In this document: piece after piece, positions 32,374-41,001 of the stretch
How the letters are laid out: each line of letters begins with the position of its first letter
How positions within the stretch are numbered: the stretch's first letter is position 1
Translations under genes and position numbers: made by a program
Origin: Elusimicrobiota bacterium
Lineage (GTDB): Bacteria; Elusimicrobiota; Elusimicrobia; UBA1565; UBA9628
Direction: 5' to 3'
Assembly: GCA_016207665.1 (NCBI GenBank)
Contig: JACQPG010000004.1
Span: forward strand, 1 to 41,001
Length of the DNA: 41,001 nt
The notes under the pieces: generated by a model
Told to the model about the DNA's origin: nothing
The model's database searches: none
The model's input: the letters and a program-made list of their open reading frames with translations, nothing else

Positions 32374-33947
32374 CGACCGCAGCAGCCAAGCCCTTCAAGA
32401 TCACCTATACCTCGGCCAATGCCGACATGGAGGAGTTCCACCGGCTTTTCGACCAAACCCTGACCCGGGTCAAATCGCGCATGGGCCAGGAGCATCCTCT
32501 TTATATCGACTACAAGCCGGTCAAGACCGGCGCCCAGCCGATCGTCGATATCTCCCCCATAGACACGAGCTGGGTGCTGGGACGATTCGCGGCGGCCACC
32601 CCCGAGCACGTGGATATGGCGGTCAAGGCCGCGCGCCGGGCCCAAAAGGATTGGGCCCGCCGGCCCTGGGCCGAGCGCCTGGGCATCATGCGCAAGGCCG
32701 CCTCGATCATCCGCGAGCGCAAGTACGAGATCGGCTCGGTGATGGGACTGGAGGTCGGAAAGAGCCGCCTGGAGGCCATGGGAGACGCCGAGGAGTCCGC
32801 GGATCTCATCGATTATTATTGCCAGCAGGTGGAGGATGCCCAGGGTTATGTCAGGCCCTTGGGGAAGCTGCTGCCCAACGAGAAGACGGCCTCGGTGCTG
32901 CGTCCCTATGGGGTATTCGTCTGCATCGCGCCCTTCAATTTCCCTATGGCCTTGTCCACGGGCATGTCGTCGGCCGCGCTCATGGCGGGCAATGGAGTCG
33001 TGTACAAGCCGGCCCAGGACACGCCTTGGACCGGGCTCATGCTCTATGAGTGCTATCGCGACGCCGGCCTTCCGGCCGGCCTCTTCAACTTCGTCACCGG
33101 CACGGGCTCGGCGATCGGCGACGCGCTGTGGAAGCATCCGGGCGTCGACGGCATCGTGTTCACCGGCTCCAAGGAGATCGGCATGCGCATGGTCAAGGAG
33201 TTCTCCCGGGACTGGCCCAAGCCGACGCTCATGGAGCTGGGCGGCAAGAACCCCGCCATCGTCACCGACTCCGCGGACCTGGATATGGCCTCCGACGGCA
33301 TCATGCGCTCGGCCTTCGGGCTTCAGGGCCAGAAATGCTCCGCCTGCTCCAGGGTCTACGTGGACCGCAAGGTCGCCGAGCCCTTCCTGAAGAAGCTGCT
33401 CGAGAAGACGGCGGCCATCAAGATAGGCGATCCCACCCAGCGAGACGTCTATTTCGGGCCCGTGATCAACGCCAAGGCCGTGCGCACCTTCGAGCAGGCC
33501 GCGGCGGACGCAAAGAACGGCGGGACGATACTCGCCGGAGGCCGGAAGATGGACTCGGTCCCGTTCTCCAAAGGCCATTATGTCGAGCCCACCATCGCCC
33601 AATTGCCCCTGGATCATCGCCTTTTCCGCGATGAGCTGTTCGTGCCCTTCCTGTCGGTCGGAATCGTCTCGGGACTCGATGAGGCCATCGCCGAAGGCAA
33701 CAAGGCCGACTACGGCCTGACCGCGGGCATCTTCTCCTCCAAGCGCGAGGAGATCGAGAGATTCTTCGATGAGATCGAGGCCGGCGTCTGCTACGCCAAC
33801 CGGCGCACCGGAGCGACCACCGGAGCCTGGCCAGGAGTGCAGTCCTTTTGCGGCTGGAAGGGCTCGGGCTCGACCGGCAAGGGCGGCTGCGGCCCTTACT
33901 ATGTGGCCCAGTTCATGAGAGAGCAGAGCCGTACCATCATGGAGTGA
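32370..33947 (+). CDS. pruA: Aldehyde dehydrogenase, 1-pyrroline-5-carboxylate dehydrogenase type
   Basis: 525 residues, the length of the P5CDH subgroup. Catalytic C323 in GQKCSACSRVYVD, a P5CDH-like signature, and E289 in MELGGKNPAIV. FTGSKEIGMRM is the cofactor-loop motif. It would oxidise glutamate-5-semialdehyde or a similar omega-semialdehyde to the acid with NAD. It lies between two class III aminotransferases, fitting ornithine, proline or related amino-acid breakdown. The C-terminus (GGCGPYYVAQFMREQSRTI) is longer and richer in Cys and Gly than in common P5CDH. Confidence 0.85.
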   Translation: MTTAAAKPFKITYTSANADMEEFHRLFDQTLTRVKSRMGQEHPLYIDYKPVKTGAQPIVDISPIDTSWVLGRFAAATPEHVDMAVKAARRAQKDWARRPWAERLGIMRKAASIIRERKYEIGSVMGLEVGKSRLEAMGDAEESADLIDYYCQQVEDAQGYVRPLGKLLPNEKTASVLRPYGVFVCIAPFNFPMALSTGMSSAALMAGNGVVYKPAQDTPWTGLMLYECYRDAGLPAGLFNFVTGTGSAIGDALWKHPGVDGIVFTGSKEIGMRMVKEFSRDWPKPTLMELGGKNPAIVTDSADLDMASDGIMRSAFGLQGQKCSACSRVYVDRKVAEPFLKKLLEKTAAIKIGDPTQRDVYFGPVINAKAVRTFEQAAADAKNGGTILAGGRKMDSVPFSKGHYVEPTIAQLPLDHRLFRDELFVPFLSVGIVSGLDEAIAEGNKADYGLTAGIFSSKREEIERFFDEIEAGVCYANRRTGATTGAWPGVQSFCGWKGSGSTGKGGCGPYYVAQFMREQSRTIME

Positions 33948-33950
33948 CGC

Positions 33951-35315
33951 ATGGCGACCAAAACATCTCCCAAAGGTCGCCAGGGCGACGCCTCTGCCGC
34001 GGCGACGCCAGCCCCGCGCTCCTCTCGTGATTATCCGCGCATCCTAGTCCCCCCTCCCGGCCCGAAAGCCCAGAAGATCATAGCCCTGGACAACCAATAT
34101 TCCTCCCCCTCCTACATCAAGGAATATCCCCTGGTCATGGCCTCAGGCCGGGGCGCCATGGTCGAGGACGTGGACGGCAACCGCTACATCGATTTCATGG
34201 CGGGCATCGCCGTCTCTTCCACCGGCTACAATCATCCGAAAATCGTCGCCGCGGTTCGGGAGGCCGCGGGACGATTCCTGCATATCTGCGGGACCGATTT
34301 CTATTACGAGGGGATGGCCAGGCTCTGCGAACGCCTGGCCAAGCTCGCGCCCGGCCAGGACAAGAAGCGGGTGTTCCTGACCAACTCCGGCACCGAGGCG
34401 GTCGAGGGAGCGGTCAAGCTCGCCCGCTACTCGACCGGCCGACCCCATCTCATCGCCTTTGACGGCGCCTTCCATGGCCGCAGCTACGCCGCCATCTCCC
34501 TGACGGCCAGCAAGGTCAAGTATCGTAAGGGCTTCGGCCCGCTGCTGCCCGAGATCACGCATCTGCCTTACGACAATCCGTATCGCGGCGTCGACGGCTT
34601 GGCGGCCGCCAAGCGGCTCTTCGAGTCGCGGGTTGATCCCTCGGAGATCGCGGCCGTGATCATGGAGCCGATACAAGGCGAGGGCGGCTATATACTGCCT
34701 CGCCCCGAGTTCCTTCGCGGCTGGCGCGAGCTCTGCGATGAGCATAAGATTCTCCTCGTCTTCGATGAGATACAGTCGGGCGTCGGCCGCACCGGCAAGA
34801 TGTGGGCGGCGGACTATTACGGGGTGCAGCCCGACATACTCTTGGCGGCCAAGGGCCTCGGCTCGGGAATGCCCATAGGCGCCATCGTCGCCCGCGAGTG
34901 GGTCATGAACTGGCCTCGAGGCTCGCACGGCACGACTTTCGGCGGCAATCCGGTCTGCTGCGCCGCAGCCTTGGCCACGCTCGATGAGGTCGAGAACGGC
35001 CTTTGCGCCAACGCCGCCAAAGTCGGCGAGCGGCTTCTGCGCGGGCTCAAGGCCTTGCAGGAGAAGCATCTTTGCATCGGCGACGTGCGCGGAACCGGCC
35101 TCATGATCGGCGTGGAATTCGTCAAGGATCGGGGCCGAAAGGAGCCGGCCACGGATCTCGTGGGCAAGCTGGAGCAGTTGGCTTTCAGAAAGGGCCTGCT
35201 TTTGCTGTCTTGCGGCCAATCCGTGATACGCATCGCTCCGCCCCTGGTTCTGACTCCTTATGACGCCGATACTGGACTAGCCATACTGGACGAGTGCCTT
35301 TCCGAGCTCTCCTAG
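33951..35315 (+). CDS. Acetylornithine/4-aminobutyrate-family aminotransferase
   Basis: 454 residues. The first 25 residues are low complexity (Ala/Ser/Lys/Pro) and may be a flexible tail. Typical motifs are VMASGRGAMVEDVDGNRYID, SGTEAVEGAVKLAR, GAFHGRSYAAISLT, FDEIQSGVGRTGKM and PLP-binding K301 in LAAKGLGSGMPIGA. The closest functional group is GABA/acetylornithine/lysine omega-aminotransferases. It starts 3 bases after the dehydrogenase stop, so both aminotransferases and the dehydrogenase are one transcript. Exact substrate cannot be read from sequence. Confidence 0.85.
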   Translation: MATKTSPKGRQGDASAAATPAPRSSRDYPRILVPPPGPKAQKIIALDNQYSSPSYIKEYPLVMASGRGAMVEDVDGNRYIDFMAGIAVSSTGYNHPKIVAAVREAAGRFLHICGTDFYYEGMARLCERLAKLAPGQDKKRVFLTNSGTEAVEGAVKLARYSTGRPHLIAFDGAFHGRSYAAISLTASKVKYRKGFGPLLPEITHLPYDNPYRGVDGLAAAKRLFESRVDPSEIAAVIMEPIQGEGGYILPRPEFLRGWRELCDEHKILLVFDEIQSGVGRTGKMWAADYYGVQPDILLAAKGLGSGMPIGAIVAREWVMNWPRGSHGTTFGGNPVCCAAALATLDEVENGLCANAAKVGERLLRGLKALQEKHLCIGDVRGTGLMIGVEFVKDRGRKEPATDLVGKLEQLAFRKGLLLLSCGQSVIRIAPPLVLTPYDADTGLAILDECLSELS

Positions 35316-35980
35316 CCCTCTTTCTTCCCCTGGCCCTCCCCCTCCGGGCGCAACCGGATTTCCGGGCGCTATCCACCGCCATGGAACGAGAGCTTTCGCC
35401 GGAAGGCCGGCTTAAAGCCGCCCTGGCCCTGCTCGAGATCGAGGGCGCTCGCAGCGTCGAACGCATCGACCGATTCCTCCAGGAAGAGCCCTCGGAGCAG
35501 GTCCGGGCCGCGCTTTGCCTGGCCTTGTCGACCGCGACAGCCCATCTCGAGCAACCCCTGGCCACTCTCGCCCTCGCGCGGCTGCTCATCGATGACGGCA
35601 GCGCGCTGGTCAGGCTCTCCGCCATCAAAGGCCTATCCGAAAGGGGCGATCCCAGGGCTTTGGAGAGCCTGCGGACCGCGGCGGAGCATGATCCCGATCC
35701 CGGCGTCAAGAAGGCCGCAAGCCGGGCGTCGGACGAGCTTTCGCGGCTCAAGCCTAGGATCCGGCCCAAAAAAGTGGAGCGTTCTCAACCCCAGACCAAG
35801 GCTTCGCCCCGAAGCCAAGGCGCCTGCCCCTCAAGCCGCGGCCTATGCCAATGCAGCAATGGGGCGATCACGACCAAGCCCCGCTGCCTGCCCAAGGAGG
35901 ACTGCCTTTTCCAATGGGAGAATAATTACCGTCATCAGGGCTTCAAATGTAGCTGGAACAGCCAGTTTTTCGAGGAATAG
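35294..35980 (+). CDS. Secreted HEAT-like repeat protein with Cys-rich C-terminus
   Basis: 228 residues from GTG at 35294, overlapping the aminotransferase gene by 22 bases. A signal peptide (about 1-20) is followed by helical repeats (about 25-150), including LVRLSAIKGLSERGDPRALESL, cut here to its repeat-like core, and PGVKKAASRASDELSRL, typical of HEAT-like arrays. The C-terminal 65 residues hold seven cysteines (ACPSS...LCQCSN...RCLPKEDC...KCSW), so disulfides outside the cytoplasm are likely. Function unknown. It ends the aminotransferase operon, 31 bases before the next gene. Confidence 0.65.
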   Translation: MPFRALLALFLPLALPLRAQPDFRALSTAMERELSPEGRLKAALALLEIEGARSVERIDRFLQEEPSEQVRAALCLALSTATAHLEQPLATLALARLLIDDGSALVRLSAIKGLSERGDPRALESLRTAAEHDPDPGVKKAASRASDELSRLKPRIRPKKVERSQPQTKASPRSQGACPSSRGLCQCSNGAITTKPRCLPKEDCLFQWENNYRHQGFKCSWNSQFFEE

Positions 35981-35996
35981 TCCTCTCCTCTCAAAT

Positions 35997-36005
35997 TGCT
36001 AAAAT
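35997..36005 (+). promoter_or_regulatory. Extended -10 promoter of the CoA-transferase genes, leaderless GTG start
   Basis: TGCTAAAAT at 35997-36005 ends 6 bases before GTG 36012. Position and sequence match the promoter at 30994-31002. No clear -35. Confidence 0.5.
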
Positions 36006-36011
36006 AACCGG

Positions 36012-36914
36012 GTGAATAAGCTGGCCAGCATGAAGGAGGCGATCTCCTCATTGGTCCATGACGGGGATACCCTTCTCATCGAGGGCTTTACCCATCTCAT
36101 TTGCTTCGCGGCCGGGCATGAGATCATCCGCCAGGGCCGCAAAGACTTGACCCTGGCCCGCCTGACTCCCGACCTGATCTATGATCAAATCATAGGAGCC
36201 GGCTGCGCCAAGAAAATGGTCTTTTCCTGGGCCGGCAACCCCGGAGTCGGGTCCTTGCATTCCTTTAGAAGGGCCGTTGAAAGCCGGCCACCCCAGCTCC
36301 AAACCGAGGAATATTCCCATTTCGGCATGGTGGCCCGGCTTTCAGCCGGAGCCGCCAACCTTCCTTTCTGGCCGTTGCGCAATTACGCGGGAACCGACCT
36401 GCCCGGTGCCAACCCATCGATCAGGACCGTCCGATGCCCGTTCACGGGCGAGGAGTTGGCCGCCGTGCCAGCCTTGCGTCCGGACATTGCCATCATACAT
36501 GCCCAACGCGCCGATGAGGCGGGCAACACCCAGATCTGGGGCCTTCTGGGCGTGCAAAAGGAGGCCTGTTTCGCTTCCAAGAAGGTGATCGTGGTGGCCG
36601 AGGAGATCGTTGGAGAATCCGTGATACGCTCGGACCCCAATCGCACCGTGATCCCGGGATTCAAGGTCGACGCGGTGGTGCGCGAGCCCTGGGGAGCGCA
36701 TCCTTCCTACGCCCAGGGCTATTATGACCGGGACAACCGTTTTTATACAGAATGGGACTCGATCAGCCGGCAACCTGAGGGTTTCAAACGCTACCTGGAC
36801 GAGTTCGTCTACGGAGTCAAGGACCGGGCCGAGTACATGAAAAGACAGCCGGATCTGCCGGGACGGCTCAAGGCCAAGGAACTTATTTGCCAAGGAGTGA
36901 ACTACGGCTACTGA
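36012..36914 (+). CDS. CoA-transferase family I, subunit A (GctA/IpdA-like)
   Basis: 300 residues from GTG at 36012. Marks of the family are DGDTLLIEGFTHLICFAAGHEI, split here as DGDTLLIEGFTH, then LTLARLTPDLIYDQIIGAG and the glycine-rich FSWAGNPGVGSLHSFRRA. Members include glutaconate CoA-transferase and the IpdA ring hydrolase subunit, so acid substrate and even reaction type are uncertain. It is followed by the B subunit with a 52-base gap that is open in the B frame. It is the first gene of a transcript that continues into ettA. Confidence 0.85.
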   Translation: MNKLASMKEAISSLVHDGDTLLIEGFTHLICFAAGHEIIRQGRKDLTLARLTPDLIYDQIIGAGCAKKMVFSWAGNPGVGSLHSFRRAVESRPPQLQTEEYSHFGMVARLSAGAANLPFWPLRNYAGTDLPGANPSIRTVRCPFTGEELAAVPALRPDIAIIHAQRADEAGNTQIWGLLGVQKEACFASKKVIVVAEEIVGESVIRSDPNRTVIPGFKVDAVVREPWGAHPSYAQGYYDRDNRFYTEWDSISRQPEGFKRYLDEFVYGVKDRAEYMKRQPDLPGRLKAKELICQGVNYGY

Positions 36915-36966
36915 ACGCCTCGCGGCCGGCCCGCAGACCCTCGACCGCTATACGCTCAACGAGCTC

Positions 36967-37704
36967 ATGACCGTGCTCGCCGCCCGCGAGATACGCGATG
37001 GCGACGTGGTCTTCGTGGGCATAGGGCTGCCCAATCTCGCCTGCAATCTGGCGCGCGCCACGCACGCGCCCAACATGGTGTTGATCTACGAGTCCGGCGC
37101 CGTCGGAGCCGTCCCGGAGCGCGTCCCCCCCTCGATCGGCGATCCCGCCCTGGTGACAGGCTCTCTCATGGTCTGCCCCATGAGCGACATCTTCCAATAT
37201 TTCCTCCAAAACGGCCTCATCGAGGTGGGCTTCCTCGGCGGGGCGCAGATAGACCGCTTCGGCAACATCAATACCACCACGATCGGTCCCTACGACGCTC
37301 CCAAGATCCGTTTGCCGGGCTCCGGCGGAGCCTGCGAGATCGCGGTGCACGCGCGCCGCACCCTGATCATCGCCAAACTGGACAAAAGGACTTTTCCCGA
37401 GAAGGTGGACTTCATCACATCCCCCGGCACGCGACCCGGGGGCCGGGCCCGGCGCAAACCCGAGTTGCCGGGCGCGGGCCCGGTGAAGGTGATCACCAAC
37501 ATGGGGATATTGGAGCCCTCGCCCGAGAACGGCGAGCTCGAGCTCACCGCTCTCTATCCCGGAGTGATCCTCGAGCAGGTCCAGGCCGGCATAGGCTGGC
37601 CGCTCAAGGCCCGGCGGCCTCTGGCTGCCGTGGATCTGCCGACGGAGCGGGAAATACGGCTTTTGCGGGAAAAACTAGACCCTCAGCGCACGCACATCAA
37701 ATAA
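36967..37704 (+). CDS. CoA-transferase family I, subunit B (GctB/IpdB-like)
   Basis: 245 residues if it starts at ATG 36967. The family motif DVVFVGIGLPNLACNLA and the active-site-type glutamate in YESGAVG are present; IpdB-type members lack the catalytic role, so CoA transfer is not certain. Odd: bases 36949-36966 encode YTLNEL in frame, residues normally conserved at the N-terminus of this subunit, yet no ATG, GTG or TTG exists in frame between the stop at 36898 and 36967. So either the protein starts late or an unusual start codon is used. It ends 1 base before ettA. Confidence 0.8.
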   Translation: MTVLAAREIRDGDVVFVGIGLPNLACNLARATHAPNMVLIYESGAVGAVPERVPPSIGDPALVTGSLMVCPMSDIFQYFLQNGLIEVGFLGGAQIDRFGNINTTTIGPYDAPKIRLPGSGGACEIAVHARRTLIIAKLDKRTFPEKVDFITSPGTRPGGRARRKPELPGAGPVKVITNMGILEPSPENGELELTALYPGVILEQVQAGIGWPLKARRPLAAVDLPTEREIRLLREKLDPQRTHIK

Positions 37705-37705
37705 C

Positions 37706-39400
<1,695 letters not shown>

Positions 39401-39425
39401 CAAGCCGCGGCAAGCCCGGCCCTTC

Positions 39426-40568
39426 CTATCGACCCAACACTTCCCGGGCAATGATCAGGTGTTGGATCTCGGAAGTCCCCTCGTAGATCTCGGTGATTCG
39501 CGCGTCGCGGAAATAGCGCTCGACGGGAAATTCCCGGGTGTAGCCGTTGCCGCCGTGAAGCTGGAGCGCGTCGAAAGCGACCTTGTTGCACATGGTGGAG
39601 GCGAAAAGCTTGGCCATCGAGGCTTCCTTCGTGCAGCGGACCCCTTGTTTCATCATGCCGGCCGCCCGATAGGTCAAAAGCCGGGCCGCGTCGATATTCA
39701 TCGCCATCTCGGCCAGCTTGAACTGGGTCGCCTGGAACTCGCAGAGCGGGCGGCCGAATTGCTGGCGGGCCTTGGAATACGCCACGGCCTCCTCGAACGC
39801 CGCCTGCGCCACGCCCACCGCCTGGGCCGCGATCGAGATCCGGCCGTTGTCCAACTGGGCCATCGCGATCTTGAAGCCCTCGTTCTCGACGCCAAGCAGC
39901 GCATTCCGGGGCACCCGGCAGTTCTGGAAGACGATCTCTCGGGTGTCCGAGGCGCGGATGCCGAGCTTCTTCTCCTTCTTGCCGACGGTAAAGCCCGGAA
40001 GGCCGCGCTCGACCAGAAGGCATGAGACGCCCCTTTTGCCAAGGTCCTTATTGGTGACCACGAACACCAGAAACACCTGGGCGAATCCGCCGTTGCTGAC
40101 CCAAGCCTTGGTCCCGTTGAGGATGTAATGGTCCCCTTCCTTCAAGGCCGACGCCCTGATGCTCGCCGCATCGCTGCCCGCCCCGGGCTCGGAGAGGCAA
40201 TAAGCCCCGATCCATTCTCCCTTGGCCATCTTGGGCAGGAATTTCCGCCTCTGCTCCTCGGTGCCGAATTTCAGGATCGCCGAGGCGACCAGGGAATTGT
40301 GGACGGTGACTCCTACTTGGAAGGCGGCGTTGCCGCGGGCCAGCTCCTCCATCGCGGCGACATAGGCAGGGTAGTCCAGCCCGAGACCGCCGTATTCCTC
40401 CGGCAGCATGATCCCGAGAAAGCCGAGCTCCGCCGCCTCGCTGTACATCTCGCGGGGGATGGCTTCCTCCTCGTCCCATCTCTGCGCGACGGGCTTGAGC
40501 CTCTTCTCGGCGAACTCGCGCGCGGATTCCGCCACCATCTTTTGAGATTCGGAAACCTCAGTAATCAT
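39426..40568 (-). CDS. Acyl-CoA dehydrogenase
   Basis: 380 residues, standard length. [20 protein letters not shown] and [14 protein letters not shown] are the FAD/substrate-site segments; [19 protein letters not shown] and the catalytic glutamate in IYEGTSEIQ (near residue 364) are at the C-terminus. It oxidises acyl-CoA to trans-2-enoyl-CoA and passes electrons to ETF. Short-chain (butyryl-CoA type) substrates are most likely because of the neighbouring 3-hydroxyacyl-CoA dehydrogenase, whose stop overlaps its start by 11 bases. Minus strand, convergent with ettA (25-base gap). Confidence 0.92.
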   Translation of the reverse strand: MITEVSESQKMVAESAREFAEKRLKPVAQRWDEEEAIPREMYSEAAELGFLGIMLPEEYGGLGLDYPAYVAAMEELARGNAAFQVGVTVHNSLVASAILKFGTEEQRRKFLPKMAKGEWIGAYCLSEPGAGSDAASIRASALKEGDHYILNGTKAWVSNGGFAQVFLVFVVTNKDLGKRGVSCLLVERGLPGFTVGKKEKKLGIRASDTREIVFQNCRVPRNALLGVENEGFKIAMAQLDNGRISIAAQAVGVAQAAFEEAVAYSKARQQFGRPLCEFQATQFKLAEMAMNIDAARLLTYRAAGMMKQGVRCTKEASMAKLFASTMCNKVAFDALQLHGGNGYTREFPVERYFRDARITEIYEGTSEIQHLIIAREVLGR

Positions 40569-41001
40569 AGAACCCCTTGCCCGTCTTGCGTCCCAGCCTG
40601 CCGGCCTCCACCATTTGGCGCAGCAAAGGGCACGGCCGGTACTTCGAGTCGCCGAAGCCGGTATGCAGCACCTCCATGATGGCCAGGCAGACGTCGAGCC
40701 CGATGAAATCGGCCAAGGTCAGCGGCCCCATGGGATGATTCATGCCCAGCTTCATCACCGTATCGATGTCTTCCTTGCTGCCCACCCCCTCCATGAGGGC
40801 GTAGCAGGCCTCGTTGATCATGGGCATGAGCACCCGGTTGGCGATGAAGCCCGGGAAATCCTTGGAGACGGCCGGCGTCTTGCCGAGGCTGACGACCAGC
40901 TCATGGATGGTCCGGTAGGTCTCATCGGAGCTGCCCAGGCCCCGTATGATCTCGACGAGCTTCATCACGGGCACCGGGTTCATGAAATGCATGCCGATCA
41001 C
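40558..41001 (-). CDS. 3-hydroxyacyl-CoA dehydrogenase, C-terminal part (5' end cut by window edge)
   Basis: 147 residues visible; the gene continues past base 41001. The visible part starts at [18 protein letters not shown], which contains the conserved HFMNP substrate/catalytic segment, then the C-terminal dimerisation domain with [18 protein letters not shown] and [15 protein letters not shown], ending [11 protein letters not shown]. The N-terminal NAD-binding Rossmann domain is off the edge. It interconverts 3-hydroxyacyl-CoA and 3-oxoacyl-CoA, one step after the acyl-CoA dehydrogenase and hydratase. Butyryl-chain enzymes (Hbd/PaaH) are the closest match. Confidence 0.92.
   Translation of the reverse strand: MIGMHFMNPVPVMKLVEIIRGLGSSDETYRTIHELVVSLGKTPAVSKDFPGFIANRVLMPMINEACYALMEGVGSKEDIDTVMKLGMNHPMGPLTLADFIGLDVCLAIMEVLHTGFGDSKYRPCPLLRQMVEAGRLGRKTGKGFYDY

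Noticed and set aside
39401-39425. Terminator between ettA and acyl-CoA dehydrogenase
   Set aside because: Only a weak GC-rich partial dyad is seen, with no T-run on either strand.

Overview
The window is gene-dense bacterial DNA, by eye G+C-rich. I find 39 protein genes, two of them cut by the window ends. No gap exceeds about 140 bases. I see no tRNA, rRNA, CRISPR array, transposase or phage gene. Outer-membrane proteins, an OmpA-type protein, a PorV-like protein and signal peptides point to a diderm bacterium. A bc-type complex and system II cytochrome c maturation point to a respiring one. PorV plus a cargo with a FlgD/T9SS-like C-terminus recalls the FCB group and Elusimicrobiota-like lineages, but the phylum cannot be fixed from the sequence alone.

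Layout. (1) 1-7578, minus strand: a respiratory and heme island. In transcription order it holds resB, a ccsA-type gene, hemA, an exported CbiX-like protein and sodC. After a new promoter come a Rieske protein, a long cytochrome b and a multiheme cytochrome c that runs off the left edge. (2) 7657-11116: a secreted CrtC/AttH-like protein (plus strand) meets a minus-strand operon of a half-size EamA transporter, an elongation-factor-like barrel with a histone-like tail, a full EamA transporter and a small secreted protein. (3) 11192-20801, minus strand: a surface operon of FecR-domain protein, 1449-residue adhesin-like cargo, PorV-like protein, 400-residue outer-membrane barrel and OmpR-type regulator, followed by an OmpA-like gene with its own promoter. 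(4) 20882-30319, plus strand: a fatty-acid-synthase-type island holding an enoyl-reductase-like SDR, KAS III, a secreted HExxH protein, FabG, FabZ, KAS II, an unknown 304-residue protein, an acyltransferase fused to a phosphopantetheinyl transferase, and a FabD-like protein. A small membrane-protein gene is inserted on the minus strand. No acyl carrier protein gene is present. (5) 30316-35980: queC-like (minus), diverging from an operon of two class III aminotransferases around a P5C-dehydrogenase-like enzyme plus a HEAT-like secreted protein. (6) 36012-39400: a two-subunit CoA-transferase and ettA. (7) 39426-41001, minus strand: an acyl-CoA dehydrogenase and the 3' part of a 3-hydroxyacyl-CoA dehydrogenase.

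How the genes work together. Region 1 supplies heme, attaches it to c-type cytochromes outside the membrane, and encodes the quinol-oxidising complex that uses them. Region 3 looks like one surface-display unit with its own regulator. Region 4 carries most enzymes of an acyl-ACP elongation cycle plus steps that activate a carrier protein and use the acyl product. Regions 5-7 suggest amino-acid and acyl-CoA catabolism.

The most striking sequence-level observation is that many operon heads have a -10 hexamer 6-8 bases upstream of the start codon, three of them with a -35 element at exactly 17 bp. This implies leaderless mRNAs. A perfect 42-bp palindrome (21892-21933) between two fatty-acid genes that share an unusual promoter sequence is the second unexplained signal.
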